DNA of 64,000 nt from Myxococcaceae bacterium (GCA_016793095.1 JAEUJQ010000078.1:62001-126000); one strand, 5' to 3'. Counted from the first letter of the stretch, positions 34,514-44,838 are shown. The notes: a model not told the origin generated them from the sequence alone. Made by a program: numbers and translations.

Positions 34514-36073
34514 ATGAGCACGAACTCCTCCTGGGACCGTTTCGCGAAGCACCTCTGCGTCGTCGACTCGTTGGGCCTGTCGCTCGACGTCTCGAAGATG
34601 CGCTTCACCGACGAGTGGCTCGCGTCGATGCAGGCGCCGCTCTCGCACGCCTTCGACGAGATGGCCGCCCTCGAGCAGGGCGCCATCGCGAACCCGGACG
34701 AGCGGCGCAGGGTGGGCCACTACTGGCTGCGCACGCCCGAGCTCGCCGCGCCCGAAGACGCTGCCGCCATCAAGGCCGCGCTCGCCCAGGTGAAGGCCTT
34801 CGCGAAGACCGTGCACGACGGGGCGGTGAAGGGCGCCACCGGCAAGCGCTTCACCCAGCTCCTCGTGGTGGGCATCGGCGGCTCGGCGCTCGGGCCGCAG
34901 CTCGCGACCGACGCGCTCGGCGAGGCGAGCGACCGCATGACGCTCCACTTCTTCGACAACACGGACCCTGACGGCTTCGACCGCGTCTTCGCGCGACTCG
35001 GCAGCCGCCTCGACGAGACGCTCGTCGTCGTCATCTCGAAGTCCGGCGGCACGAAGGAGACCCGCAACGGCATGGTGGAGGCGCAGCGCGTCTTCGCGAA
35101 GGCCGGCCTCGACTTCGAGAAGCACGCGGTGGCGGTGACGAGCGCCGGCAGCGAGCTGGAGAAGGTGGCCCGCGGCTGGCTCGCGCGCTTCCCGATGTGG
35201 GACTGGGTCGGCGGGCGCACCTCTCAGACGTCCGCCGTGGGCCTGTTGCCGGCCGCGCTCCAGGGGCTCGACGTCGACGGGCTGCTCGAGGGCGCGCGCC
35301 TCGCAGACGCCGCGACGCGCACGCGAGACCTGTCCACCAACCCCGCCGCCCTGCTCGCGCTCATGTGGCACCACGCGACCGGTGGCCGCGGCCAGAAGGA
35401 CCTCGTGGTGCTGCCGTACAAGGACCGGCTCCTGCTCCTCTCCCGCTACCTGCAGCAGCTCGTCATGGAGTCGCTCGGGAAGGAGCAGGACCTGCGCGGC
35501 GCCGTCGTGCACCAGGGGCTGTCGGTGTACGGGAACAAGGGCTCCACCGACCAGCACGCGTATGTGCAGCAACTGCGCGAAGGCGTGCGGAACTTCTTCG
35601 TGCTCTTCATCGAGGTGCTGAAGGACCGGCCGGGCGAGCCAATGGAGGTCGAGCCGCGCGTCACCAGCGGCGACTACCTGCTGGGCTTCCTGCTCGGCAC
35701 CCGCGCCGCGCTCGACGAGAAGGGCCGCGAGTCGATGACGCTGACCGTGCCAGACGTCTCGGCGAAGACGCTGGGCGCCCTCATCGCCCTCTTCGAGCGG
35801 GCGGTGGGGCTCTACGCGTTCCTCATCGGCGTCAACGCCTACCACCAGCCCGGCGTGGAGGCGGGGAAGAAGGCCGCCACCGCGGTGCTCGCGCTGCAGC
35901 AGAAGGTGCTCGACGCGCTCGACGGCACGCCACGCGCGGCGCCGGAGGTCGCGGCCCGGGCCGGCAGCGACGACGTCGAGACGACCTTCAAGCTGCTGCA
36001 GCACCTCGCCGCCAACGGGCGCGTGAAGCGCGAGCGCGCAGGGCGCCTCGTCGATGACCGCTTCAGCCGGTGA
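34514..36073 (+). CDS. pgi: Glucose-6-phosphate isomerase
   Basis: 519 residues. It interconverts glucose-6-phosphate and fructose-6-phosphate in the cytoplasm. Signatures present: [26 protein letters not shown] for phosphate binding, and the PGI motif [18 protein letters not shown] with the catalytic His. The C-terminal 60 residues (from about 460) are an Ala/Arg-rich extension that resembles a small winged or helical module beyond the classic bacterial core. The gene stands alone between genes of unrelated function; no regulatory site is visible. Confidence 0.95.
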   Translation: MSTNSSWDRFAKHLCVVDSLGLSLDVSKMRFTDEWLASMQAPLSHAFDEMAALEQGAIANPDERRRVGHYWLRTPELAAPEDAAAIKAALAQVKAFAKTVHDGAVKGATGKRFTQLLVVGIGGSALGPQLATDALGEASDRMTLHFFDNTDPDGFDRVFARLGSRLDETLVVVISKSGGTKETRNGMVEAQRVFAKAGLDFEKHAVAVTSAGSELEKVARGWLARFPMWDWVGGRTSQTSAVGLLPAALQGLDVDGLLEGARLADAATRTRDLSTNPAALLALMWHHATGGRGQKDLVVLPYKDRLLLLSRYLQQLVMESLGKEQDLRGAVVHQGLSVYGNKGSTDQHAYVQQLREGVRNFFVLFIEVLKDRPGEPMEVEPRVTSGDYLLGFLLGTRAALDEKGRESMTLTVPDVSAKTLGALIALFERAVGLYAFLIGVNAYHQPGVEAGKKAATAVLALQQKVLDALDGTPRAAPEVAARAGSDDVETTFKLLQHLAANGRVKRERAGRLVDDRFSR

Positions 36074-36107
36074 CCGGCCAGCCCGTCGGTCACGCTGGCG
36101 CGGCCGC

Positions 36108-37001
36108 CTACTTCGCCTCTTCGAAGCGACAGCCGTCCGCCGTGCGCTGGTAGACCAGGTCGCCGCTGGGCGCGCAGTTGGCGCAGGGGCGCCGGTTCCA
36201 GGTCAGTCGCAGGCGCGACCGGCCGGGAGCGCCCTCCACCGACGCGATCGCCTCGACCGTGTTGAACAGGTCGCCGAGGTCGAGCACCTCGCGCAGCTCG
36301 TTGCAGGCGAAGTCGAGGAGGCTCTCGAGGCGTGTCCCGTTGTCGTGCCAGTCGCTCCGCTCCACCACGCGCGCGAAGCTGCCCCCGCCCACGGAGGCGA
36401 TCGTGAGCTCGTGCCGCTTGCGGATGTTCACGCCGGCGGTGCAGCCGTCGTCCGCGAAGTCCTTCTTCAGGATCAGCTTCTCGCCTGCCTCGACGCCGAG
36501 CTCGAACGCGCTACAGCCGCCGCCCGTCGCCTGCTTCCGCAGGACCCACCGCACGGTCGGCGCGCCGTCGTCGATGACCGCCCGCTTGAGGACCTTTCCG
36601 GCCGAGGGCGTGAGCGCCTGCAGGGTCGGGCAACTCTCGAGCCAGTCGCGCGGCACCTGGACCTCCCGCACGTACGTCCCCGACCCGCTGGCCAGGTTGA
36701 TCACGTCGCGCGCGGCGGTCGCGTCGTCCTTCGAGCGACAGACGCCGGCGAGCACGACGTGGAAGCCCGCCTTGAGGCCCTTCACCGTGGCGGACTCCAC
36801 CAGGCGCGGGTGGCCCTCGCGCAACTTCACCAGCGGGCTGGGGCGCGCCGCTGCCAGCGCGGCCTTGCCTGCCTCCGCGGTCGCGCCACCGGAGAGGATG
36901 ACTGCGTGGGCCTTTTCAAGCTCCTGCGCGCTCGCGGCCGGGGCCAGAGCGAGCAACGCCAGGGCGCAGGGGAGCGAGGCGCGCCGCGTCATCGGGGACA
37001 T
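36108..37001 (-). CDS. Secreted protein of unknown function
   Basis: 297 residues from ATG at 37001 (ATG at 36992 is also possible). Signal peptide to about residue 25 (ALALLALAPAASAQE). The mature protein has seven or eight cysteines, including a C-terminal CANC, and the phrase HAVILSGGATAEAGKAAL near the N-terminus resembles a domain in other myxobacterial periplasmic proteins. I do not recognise a family. It converges on pgi with 34 bp between. Confidence 0.65.
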   Translation of the reverse strand: MSPMTRRASLPCALALLALAPAASAQELEKAHAVILSGGATAEAGKAALAAARPSPLVKLREGHPRLVESATVKGLKAGFHVVLAGVCRSKDDATAARDVINLASGSGTYVREVQVPRDWLESCPTLQALTPSAGKVLKRAVIDDGAPTVRWVLRKQATGGGCSAFELGVEAGEKLILKKDFADDGCTAGVNIRKRHELTIASVGGGSFARVVERSDWHDNGTRLESLLDFACNELREVLDLGDLFNTVEAIASVEGAPGRSRLRLTWNRRPCANCAPSGDLVYQRTADGCRFEEAK

Positions 37002-37264
37002 AGGCGCAGGCTAGTTCAGATGACGTCTCTTCGCCTCGCCGCGACGCACTCGCCCTGCGAATGCGTCCGTCTCGAGGCCTCCGACGCCTTCCTTCCCCTC
37101 ATTCACGGGCCGGTTGCCAGCCCTTTCCTCCTGCTCACCGCCCGGAACGCTCCGAGCGCCCCTTGTCCCTCGGTCGTCAGAAGCTGCAGCTGGGGAAGCG
37201 AACGACCCGATTGGAGTGATTGGCGCGAGGGATGACCGGCCGGGTGCGTGAAGGCGCTCGAGCG

Positions 37265-37807
37265 TCACTCCTCGTCGGCACCATCCTCTTCGAACACCCC
37301 CTGCTCGGCGAGCGCGACGAACCACCCCACCACCGACTCGGCGAGGAGCCGCAGCGCCGGGTCGTCGTCACTGCACTCGAAGACCCGACCGGACCTCGCG
37401 TTCATCACCACGCTGGCGCCCTTCCTCGCGGCCAGCGGAATCCACTGTGACGACGCGCGCTCGTCGTCCGCGGTGTTCGACGCCGGCCAGGTCTCGGGCC
37501 TCGCGCGCAGCCGCTCGAGCCGCTTCAACGTAGTGACGCGCTCGTTGAGCACCCAGGCGACCGGCAGCAGATGAAAGGACCCGCCGAAGCCCTGCGCAGG
37601 CTTCTTCTCGCCGTCGTGCAACAGCCACCACGCGCGCAGCACCTTCGGCAAAGGGAACCCGAGCTTCTGCTCGAGCCGGGCCAGCGCCAGCGGCTTCGCG
37701 CCCGCCTGGAGGTTGTCGACGAGGTGCTGGGCTCCGAGCTCGCGGAGGTCGGCCGCGCGCTTCTGAAACGCGGCGTGCAGCGCCTGGTGGTCACCGGTGG
37801 CGGCCAT
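37265..37807 (-). CDS. SMI1/KNR4-like protein
   Basis: 180 residues. The pattern fits the SMI1/KNR4 (SUKH) superfamily: LARLEQKLGFPLPKVLRAWWLLHDGEKKP at about 42-70 and the later strands FHLLPVAWVLNER and GRVFECSDDDPA. SUKH proteins are often immunity proteins for polymorphic toxins, but many are lone housekeeping proteins. No toxin gene is adjacent, so an immunity role is not supported here. The 263-bp gap to the upstream-coordinate neighbour (37002-37264) holds no gene I can support. Confidence 0.75.
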   Translation of the reverse strand: MAATGDHQALHAAFQKRAADLRELGAQHLVDNLQAGAKPLALARLEQKLGFPLPKVLRAWWLLHDGEKKPAQGFGGSFHLLPVAWVLNERVTTLKRLERLRARPETWPASNTADDERASSQWIPLAARKGASVVMNARSGRVFECSDDDPALRLLAESVVGWFVALAEQGVFEEDGADEE

Positions 37808-37858
37808 GGCTCACGAGCGGACACGAGCAGCGGGCCGCGCCGTGTCCGTCAGCGGGGC

Positions 37859-39526
37859 TCAGGGCGTGAGCCGCACACCGCTGCCCGTCGCCACGCCCGA
37901 GGTGTACTGCACGCCGGAGAGGCCGTTCAGGTCCTCGGCGCCGATGGAGGCGCCGCTGCCCGTGGCCGAGCCGATGTTGCAGTAGTGGAACTCGGCGACG
38001 CCGGTTGCATTGAAGAACTTGGCCTGGAACTCGGTGCCGGTTCCGAGCGGGTTCACCCACGCGATGGTCAGGTGGTCGACGAACACCTTCGAACGCACCG
38101 CTTCGCCAGTGACGCCAGCCGTGTAGAGGTCGTCCCAGTACGGAGCGATGAAGCCGTTGGGGACCGCCGTGGAGGGGATGGTGCCGTTGCTCCACGCGTT
38201 CGAGGGCGTGCCGGCCGAAGACGTGTAGACCTGCACCATGCCGTTGGTCTGCACCGAGCCGAAGGACACGGGCGTGCCGAAGAAGTTGAGCGTCAGGCCA
38301 AGGGGGAAGATGCCCGTCGTCACGTCGTCGGAGACGGGCGGGGTCGTCGTCGCCGTGAGGAGGTCGACCGCTCCGGTCGTGAAGCTGTCGCAGCTCGCCG
38401 TGATGGAGCTCATGGTGTAGCCCGCGCCAGACCCGCCGCCGACCCCTCCGCCTCCGAAGCCACCGCCCGTCCCGCCGCCAGCGCCGCCGCCTCCTGCGCC
38501 CGACGCCGAGACGCTGAGCGAGTAGCTGCCGCTCGCGCTCGAGGACGAGGAGTCAACCCACACGTAGTAGGTGCCCGCGGCGAGCTGGTTCGTCGTCGCG
38601 GTCGCGACGCCCGAGCTGGGCGCGCTGTCGCACGCGAGGTTCGTGGTGTTGGTGCACACGCTGCGAATGCTGACGCGCGGGGTGAAGCCGAACGCCGTCA
38701 CCTGCGCCGTGAGGGTGCCCGTCGTCGGCAACGAGACCGAGTACACCGCGTCAGGACCGGTCCCGGCGCACGAGGTCGTGTTGTTGGCGTACCCGCTGTT
38801 GAGGCTCCCGCTCGTAGCCGCCGAGCCGCTCACCAGCGTGAGCGGCACCGGGCTGGTGCAATCGTCACCCGAGACGCTGCCCCCGCCGAAGCCCCCGCCG
38901 GAACCGCCGCCCGCCCCGCTGCACATGAAGGTGACGCTGTTGCATGCCTGGCCGAACGACGTGCAGTCCACGCAGGCGAAGCCTCCGAAGCCGCACGTCA
39001 CGTTGTTCGCGTTGCTGGGCGGGGAAATGCACGCTGAGCCCTGACAGCAACCGCTCGAGCAGTTGCCCGAGTTGCACGTCGCGGAGCCGCCCGACGTCGA
39101 GCCCCCGCCGAACCCGCCACCGGTCGAACCACCGCCGAACCCGCCACCAGTCGAACCGCCGCCGAACCCACCGCCCGTCGAGCCACCGCCGAACCCACCG
39201 CCGGCAGAGCCACCGCCCGTCGAGCCGCCCGCCGAACCGCCGGACGTGACGAAGCCTCCGCCCGAGGTCCCCGCGCCGGTGTTGCCGCCCATGCAGGTGC
39301 CGAACGAGCACGTCTGGCCCAGCAGACACATCTTGCACTGCTCACCCCTCGACCCACACTCCGACGACGACGGAATCGAGACGCAGGACCCGCTCGCGCT
39401 GCAGCAGCCGGTTGCGCAGGTACTGGGCGAGCAGACCGGCCGCGACGGACCGCAGCTCGTCGATGCCACGCCGCCGAGGAGGAGACCGAAACAGAGCGCC
39501 GCGAAGGGAAGGTTGGAGAGCTTCAT
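37859..39526 (-). CDS. Cys-rich, Gly-repeat lipoprotein with nidogen-like domain
   Basis: 555 residues. Signal with a probable lipobox at Cys25 (ASTSC). Two small Cys-rich modules (about 31-75 and 155-205, with CCSASGSC and CCQGSAC) flank a GGGSTGGGFG array at about 80-150. Residues about 225-345 look like a PPC-type beta domain (TAGTYYVWVD-like strand, LAAGTYYVWVDSS). After a second Gly-rich spacer, about 380-555 match a nidogen-like (NIDO) domain (GLTLNFFGTPVSFGSVQTNG, FIAPYWDDLY). It is probably a cell-surface adhesive or binding protein. It is 51 bp from the SMI1-like gene and follows the kinase gene by 88 bp. Confidence 0.8.
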   Translation of the reverse strand: MKLSNLPFAALCFGLLLGGVASTSCGPSRPVCSPSTCATGCCSASGSCVSIPSSSECGSRGEQCKMCLLGQTCSFGTCMGGNTGAGTSGGGFVTSGGSAGGSTGGGSAGGGFGGGSTGGGFGGGSTGGGFGGGSTGGGFGGGSTSGGSATCNSGNCSSGCCQGSACISPPSNANNVTCGFGGFACVDCTSFGQACNSVTFMCSGAGGGSGGGFGGGSVSGDDCTSPVPLTLVSGSAATSGSLNSGYANNTTSCAGTGPDAVYSVSLPTTGTLTAQVTAFGFTPRVSIRSVCTNTTNLACDSAPSSGVATATTNQLAAGTYYVWVDSSSSSASGSYSLSVSASGAGGGGAGGGTGGGFGGGGVGGGSGAGYTMSSITASCDSFTTGAVDLLTATTTPPVSDDVTTGIFPLGLTLNFFGTPVSFGSVQTNGMVQVYTSSAGTPSNAWSNGTIPSTAVPNGFIAPYWDDLYTAGVTGEAVRSKVFVDHLTIAWVNPLGTGTEFQAKFFNATGVAEFHYCNIGSATGSGASIGAEDLNGLSGVQYTSGVATGSGVRLTP

Positions 39527-39614
39527 GTTGCCTCAACACCTGATCCGGCCCCGAAGTGCAACCACCGTATCGACTCGTGGCTCAGCCCACCAGCGCACAC
39601 CTCGAGCCGCCGAC

Positions 39615-41111
39615 TCAGCTCACGGGTGAGCGGTGCATGAGCTGCCCCACCCGCTGGGGACGCGGGAACACGCCACTCACCCACAGGCCTCCCGCGATGG
39701 CCGCCGCGAGCAGGCCGGCCAGCAGGAACCACAGCCACCACCGCGATGGCGCGGGCTTCGCCGACGGGGGCTCTCGCCAGGTGGACTCGATGGACGGGTC
39801 GTGCGCCGCCGCGACTGCCGTGCCGTGCGCGCCGACGATGGGCGTGTGCGGACCCGCGTCGCGAAGGGTCTCGATGCCGTTGTCGGGCGCCGCGCCGGGC
39901 TTCGAGTCGCCACGCCGCGCCTGCGCGACGGACTCGCGGGAAACCGAGGGCCGGGACGGGCTGGTCGGCGCCCGCGACGGGTCCTCGTCGTTCCACGGCA
40001 CCTCGAGCGCGGAGGCTGGCGCCGCCTTCTGCTGATGGGCGTCAGGGCGCTTCGCCCGGGCGCTCTCCTCGTTCACGAAGAGGGTCGCGTCGCGCTGCGC
40101 GGGGTTCATCGCGGTTCGCTCGGGCGCACGCTCCCCGGCCGGCTGGTGCGCGTCGGCCGTCGGCACCATCTGCGGGCGCTGCGGCGCGGTGGGCGCGTCC
40201 TGCCCGGGCGTCAGCTGCCGCCGCGGGGAAGGCCACGCGGTGACGTGCAGCCCTTTGAGCGCCGCGACGAACTCCTCCATGTTCTGAAAGCGCTCGAGCG
40301 GCTGCTTGGCGCAGGCTCGGCGCAGGAAGGCGTCGAGCCCCTCGTGCCCGAGCGACACGTCAACGGCCTTCAGGCTCGGCACCGGCTCGTTCATCTGCAG
40401 CAGCAGCACCTGCGACAGGTTCTTCCCGTTGAAGGCCGGCGTGCCGGTGAGCATCTCGAAGAACATCAACCCCAGGGCGTAGACATCGGTGCGCGCGTCG
40501 AGCGGCAGGTCGCGGATCTGCTCGGGCGCCATGTACCGCGGCGTCCCCGCGAGCATGCCCTCGGCGGTCAGCCGCACGGCGCCCTGGTTCACCAGCCGCG
40601 CGATGCCGAAGTCGAGCACCTTCACCCGCACGCCGCCGAGGTCGCGGCGCATGCGCACGTTCTCGGGCTTCACGTCGCGGTGCACGATGCCGCGCGCGTG
40701 CGCGAAGGCCAGCACCTCGGCCACCTGGATGCAGACGTCGCGCGCCTCGTCGAACGCCAGCCGGCCCTCGTCGTTGAGCGCCTCGCGCACGTCCTTGCCG
40801 TCCACGTACTCGAACACCAGGAAGAGCGAGCCCGTCAGCTCGTCATGGCCCGCGTCCAGCAGCTGCGCGGCGCCAGGGTGGTTGACCTCGACCGCGACCC
40901 GCGCCTCCTGAAGGAAACGCTTGAGCCGCGTGGAGTCCGCGTTCGGCTCGGGGTCGAGGAACTTCACTGCCACCTTCGTGCCGAGGTGCAGCTTCTCGGC
41001 CTCGAAGACGTAGCCCATGCCGCCCTGACCGAGGCGCTGCCGCAGGCGGTACTTCCCACCGATGATCTGCTCGGGCTGCGGCAGCTTGACGGTGGAGTTG
41101 GGCGCGAACAT
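39615..41111 (-). CDS. Ser/Thr protein kinase with C-terminal membrane anchor
   Basis: 498 residues from ATG at 41111, overlapping the previous stop (TGATG). The kinase domain spans about 21-285: glycine loop GQGGMG (about 28-33), Lys50 in VAVKFLD, HRDVKPEN with Asp146, DFG with Asp168, and TPRYMAPEQ in the activation segment, so it should be active. A charged, disordered region (about 290-450) leads to one membrane helix near 455-480 and a tail of some 16 residues outside. Translation coupled to two lipoproteins suggests the kinase and envelope proteins work together. Confidence 0.92.
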   Translation of the reverse strand: MFAPNSTVKLPQPEQIIGGKYRLRQRLGQGGMGYVFEAEKLHLGTKVAVKFLDPEPNADSTRLKRFLQEARVAVEVNHPGAAQLLDAGHDELTGSLFLVFEYVDGKDVREALNDEGRLAFDEARDVCIQVAEVLAFAHARGIVHRDVKPENVRMRRDLGGVRVKVLDFGIARLVNQGAVRLTAEGMLAGTPRYMAPEQIRDLPLDARTDVYALGLMFFEMLTGTPAFNGKNLSQVLLLQMNEPVPSLKAVDVSLGHEGLDAFLRRACAKQPLERFQNMEEFVAALKGLHVTAWPSPRRQLTPGQDAPTAPQRPQMVPTADAHQPAGERAPERTAMNPAQRDATLFVNEESARAKRPDAHQQKAAPASALEVPWNDEDPSRAPTSPSRPSVSRESVAQARRGDSKPGAAPDNGIETLRDAGPHTPIVGAHGTAVAAAHDPSIESTWREPPSAKPAPSRWWLWFLLAGLLAAAIAGGLWVSGVFPRPQRVGQLMHRSPVS

Positions 41112-43081
41112 CAGCCGTTCGACATGCTCACCGTGTAGGTGGTGCACGTGGGCGCCGCGTTGGTGCGCCGGTAGATCTTGATGTCGAAGTCGGCCCCGTC
41201 CTCGGTGCCGATGCTGCCATCACGGCGGTAGCTGCGGATCCCGCAGGTCTCTCCCTGCATGTAGCAGCTCGAGTCGTGCGAGGTGCCGCCCTTCCGGTAG
41301 ACGCACATCTCGATGGAGGGGTCAGTGGTGTTGAGGTTGATGCGCACGTCGAAGTCATCCGAGAGGAAGTTCGACGCGTCCTCGGCGTAGAAGCGAATCC
41401 AGTCCACGTCGCCGCTCTCGGGCAGCATGCCCTGGTGCTGCGCGGTGCCGCCCGAGGTGTCCCTCAGCACGCCCTTGTACACGCCCATCGAGCAGAACGA
41501 CGACGGGTCGCCGCCCGTCTCCTGGCACTCGCAGCCGTTCGACGCCATGCCGTCGGTGTTGAAGTAGCCCATGTTGCAGCTCGCGATGCCGCACTGGCCG
41601 TTCATGCACGAGGGCATCGCGTTGGCGACCGTGCAGCCGGCCATGCAGCTCACGCCAGCCGCCGTCAGCGGCACCTCGATGATCTGCTGCACCGGGTCGT
41701 CGCTCTCGATGGACAGGCTGCCCGAGAACGACGTCATCGCGTCGGCGCGGAACTCGACCTCGATGGAGCCCCGGCCGCCGGTCGCGAGCCTCATCGGCAG
41801 CGCGGGCACGTTCTTCAGCGTGAAGAGGTTGCTGGTGCCTCCGACGAAGGTGATGCGGCTGATGGTGAGCGGCCCGAACCCGACGTTCTTGAGCTCGAGC
41901 TGCTTCGGCACCTGCCAGCCCAGCGGCGTGTTGCCCCAGGCGATCATCGTGGGCGTCACCTCGAGGCGCGGCTCGGTGACGGTTCCGCGAATCGGGATCT
42001 CGAGGGTGGGGCGGGTCGCGTCCGTCGAGGCGATGACGAGCGTGGCGTCGATGAGGCCGGGCTGGCTCGCGTCGAGGTCGAGGGTGATGGGCAGCCGCTT
42101 GAGCGGGTCGAGCGTCGCGCTCATCGCGGCGTTCGGCAGCGAGGCGCGCACGTTCATGGACATGTCGCGCACCGTCACCGAGCTGATGAAGAGCGGGTTC
42201 CCGCCGAGGTTGGCGGCCTGAACGGTGATGCTGCGGCGCTGGCGCCGGGGCACGTCGCCGAAGTCGATGGCCCGCTCCTCGGGCTCGAGCGCGATGACGC
42301 CGTCGATGAAGCTGGTGCCCTCGACCTCGAACTCCACCTGGCCCACCGCCGGCGTCGTCGAGCCGAGGAGGACGGCGCCCTGGTAGTAGCCGCGCGTCGT
42401 CGGCTTGAAGGTGACGGGCACCTGCACGCCTGCGTCTGGCACCAGCGCCACGCCCGTCGGCAACGCCACCGACACCCATGGGTGGCCTGCGTCCAGCTCG
42501 TCGACCGCGAGCGAGATGTTGCCGAAGCCGACGTTGCGGGCCACGACGGGCAGCGTCTTCGTCTCGCCCTGCCGCACGAGCCCGAAGGTGAGCGTCCGCG
42601 GCTGCACGTCGAGCGAGGGCTCTCCGACCAGCCGCCGCACCAGGGGAATCTCGAGCTTCGCCGGCTCGATGCGGTCCGGGTCGGCCTCGTCGGGCGAGGC
42701 GTCGGTGTAGTCGACGACGATGCGCAGGTCGTCGGCGGCCGGCGCAGACATCGGGGCGTACTTGACGTCGATGGAGAACTCCGACGCGGCGCCGATGATG
42801 GCTGGCATCATGATGGAAGGCGTCAGCGTGTACTCGGCGTTGTTCTCTCGCGAGAGCGTGACCCGCTTGATGGCGACGCGCCGGTTCACCGTGGACTGCA
42901 CCTTCACCACCAGCGTCGTGTCGCAGCCCGGCACCACGCAGGTGAAGGCGAGCTGACGGGGAATGGCGCGCAGCCCACGGAACGGGCCGATGCCGTTGCT
43001 GTTGCTGACGTTGACGGGCGGCCTGGTGCCGCACGCGCTCCCGAGCGCCGCCGCGAGCAGGAGGACGGTGACGTTTCGCAT
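41111..43081 (-). CDS. Lipoprotein with repeated ASH/Ig-like domains
   Basis: 656 residues from ATG at 43081, which has GGAGG five bases upstream; ATG at 43093 overlaps the preceding stop and is the alternative. Lipobox LGSAC (Cys17). Residues about 25-520 hold four or five Ig-like domains of the ASH/choice-of-anchor-D type, with the recurring IDFGDV, GNTPLGWQ and NVGFGPLTIS motifs. About 525-570 are Cys-rich (NCxxGxFNTDG, GCECQE), like a small EGF-type insert. About 575-656 form a separate C-terminal beta domain. It follows a related lipoprotein gene and precedes the kinase. Confidence 0.85.
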   Translation of the reverse strand: MRNVTVLLLAAALGSACGTRPPVNVSNSNGIGPFRGLRAIPRQLAFTCVVPGCDTTLVVKVQSTVNRRVAIKRVTLSRENNAEYTLTPSIMMPAIIGAASEFSIDVKYAPMSAPAADDLRIVVDYTDASPDEADPDRIEPAKLEIPLVRRLVGEPSLDVQPRTLTFGLVRQGETKTLPVVARNVGFGNISLAVDELDAGHPWVSVALPTGVALVPDAGVQVPVTFKPTTRGYYQGAVLLGSTTPAVGQVEFEVEGTSFIDGVIALEPEERAIDFGDVPRRQRRSITVQAANLGGNPLFISSVTVRDMSMNVRASLPNAAMSATLDPLKRLPITLDLDASQPGLIDATLVIASTDATRPTLEIPIRGTVTEPRLEVTPTMIAWGNTPLGWQVPKQLELKNVGFGPLTISRITFVGGTSNLFTLKNVPALPMRLATGGRGSIEVEFRADAMTSFSGSLSIESDDPVQQIIEVPLTAAGVSCMAGCTVANAMPSCMNGQCGIASCNMGYFNTDGMASNGCECQETGGDPSSFCSMGVYKGVLRDTSGGTAQHQGMLPESGDVDWIRFYAEDASNFLSDDFDVRINLNTTDPSIEMCVYRKGGTSHDSSCYMQGETCGIRSYRRDGSIGTEDGADFDIKIYRRTNAAPTCTTYTVSMSNG

Positions 43082-43092
43082 GCGGGCCTCCA

Positions 43093-44838
43093 TCACGGCA
43101 CCGAGAACGTGCCGTTGCTCCGCACGAGGTTGAGGATGTAGGCGCTGTCGCCCTTGCGGCCGAGGCTGGTGTTCTTCTCGGCGATGAGCATGCCGTTCAC
43201 GAAGACCTTCACGTTGACGGCCGAGCTCGACTTGCTGAGGCACACCTGCTCGATGAGGCGGCCGATGTCCTGCCCAGGGATGGGCACGGCCCCGCCGGTG
43301 AGCACGTCCACCAGCACGTCGATGGAGATGCCCAGAATGCCCGCCAGCAGCGCCGACGGCAGCGACTTGCAGTCCTGCTGGTACGTCACCATCACCCGGT
43401 AGGTGCCGTCGGTGCGGGCGTCGGCGAGCACGATGCGCTCGGGCTCCTCCTTCGGCGCGAACGCGAGCCAGGTCGGGTTGCCATACATGCCCCAGTTCAT
43501 CGGCGCCGGCGTGCGCTCGTTGCAGACGTAGCCGAAGGGGTGCTCGAGCGTCATGTCCACGTCACGCACGTCGTTGTCGAAGACCGTGTCGCTGCCGTTG
43601 TCGTAGGTCATCTCGAGCTTGACGACCTCGGGGCCCGGTCCCGAGACGCCGTTGGCGGTGACGGGCACGGTGATGACCGGCCGCATCGGGTCGTTCGAGT
43701 CGAGCTGCAGCAGGCCGGTGATGGGCCCTGCCGCGGTGGCCGTCACCACCACCTGCAGCTCCGAGAAGGTCCCGCCGGGGATGGCGGGGATGAGCTGCGG
43801 CGCGGTCGAGAGGTCCGTCGAGGGCCGGGTGCCGCCCCAGCTCGCGCGCACCGTGAGCGGAGCCCCGCCGCTGTTGGTGATGGTGAGCGGGCGCGACAAG
43901 GTGGTGCCGAGGCGCACGTCGCCGAGGTCGACCATCATCGGCGCCACCGAGATGACCGGCGGGGTCGCCGAGTTGCCCGCCATCGGCACGCGCAGCTCTC
44001 CTTCGCTGGTGGTGAAGACGAGCGTGCTCGAGGTGTCGCCGCCGTCGGGCGCGCCCGAGGAGCGCGGCGTGAAGCGGGCCTCGAACGACAACAGCGCGTC
44101 CTTGTCCTCGGTGATGGGGCGCAGCGTCTTCGGCAACGTGCCCATGGGCAGCACCACGTCGAAGTCCGAGTTCATCGCGGGCTCGACGGCGATGGCGGTG
44201 ATGGTGACCGGCGCGATGCCCGTGCCGCGGTTCGACACCGAGACGTTGCGCCGCACCTGCCGGCCCACCGCGACGTAGCCGAAGTTGACCGGGTTCGGCG
44301 CGACCGTGAGCGCCGGCGAGCCGATGTAGTGCCCGCGAATCGGCAGGCGGAACGTCGGGTACTCCTTGTCGTCGCTGATGATGCGCAGCTCGTTGGCCAT
44401 CGGCACCGGGGCGGCGGGCGCCCAGGTGATGGACAGCTCCTCGCTGCGGCCGGGGAAGATCTCCTTGGGGAACGACGTGCCGCAGAACTCGCACCCCACG
44501 CCGGCGTCGCCGCGCGCCAGGTTCGACTCGAAGAGCGTCAGCGTGCAGTTGCCGATGTTGGTGAGGAGCAGCTTCTTCGACTGCGCCGCGGTGGACGTCG
44601 TCGAGCCGAAGTCCACGGTGTGGGGCGTCGGCTGCAGAATCGGGTTGCCGTCATTGACGTTCTCACACGTCTTCGCGTTCTTCGGCACGCACTCGAAGGA
44701 CTCGCACAGGTACCCGCCGGGACAGTCCACGTCCATGCGGCAGTAGGTGACGTCGACGACGCGGGTCTTCTCGCAGCCGGTCACGACCGTGAGGCACACC
44801 GCGGCGCACGAGAGGAGAACGGAACGGTTGGAGATCAT
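43093..44838 (-). CDS. Lipoprotein with ASH/Ig-like domains
   Basis: 581 residues. Lipobox VVTGC (Cys22), then a Cys-rich segment (CRMDVDCPGGYLCESFECVP) as in myxobacterial lipoproteins. Ig-like ASH domains occupy about 70-400 (VDFGSTTSTAAQSKKLLLTN, VNFGYVAVGRQVRR, VDLGDVRLGTTLSRPLTITN). The last 170 residues form a different domain (NWGMYGNPTWLAF, YRVMVTYQQDC), perhaps a pre-peptidase-like beta sandwich. First gene of the lipoprotein-lipoprotein-kinase operon; stop and next ATG overlap as TGATG. Promoter region is shared with the divergent ion channel. Confidence 0.85.
   Translation of the reverse strand: MISNRSVLLSCAAVCLTVVTGCEKTRVVDVTYCRMDVDCPGGYLCESFECVPKNAKTCENVNDGNPILQPTPHTVDFGSTTSTAAQSKKLLLTNIGNCTLTLFESNLARGDAGVGCEFCGTSFPKEIFPGRSEELSITWAPAAPVPMANELRIISDDKEYPTFRLPIRGHYIGSPALTVAPNPVNFGYVAVGRQVRRNVSVSNRGTGIAPVTITAIAVEPAMNSDFDVVLPMGTLPKTLRPITEDKDALLSFEARFTPRSSGAPDGGDTSSTLVFTTSEGELRVPMAGNSATPPVISVAPMMVDLGDVRLGTTLSRPLTITNSGGAPLTVRASWGGTRPSTDLSTAPQLIPAIPGGTFSELQVVVTATAAGPITGLLQLDSNDPMRPVITVPVTANGVSGPGPEVVKLEMTYDNGSDTVFDNDVRDVDMTLEHPFGYVCNERTPAPMNWGMYGNPTWLAFAPKEEPERIVLADARTDGTYRVMVTYQQDCKSLPSALLAGILGISIDVLVDVLTGGAVPIPGQDIGRLIEQVCLSKSSSAVNVKVFVNGMLIAEKNTSLGRKGDSAYILNLVRSNGTFSVP

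Noticed and set aside
41276-43141. 621-residue open frame on the plus strand
   Set aside because: Antisense of the ASH-domain lipoprotein gene; no recognisable protein features.
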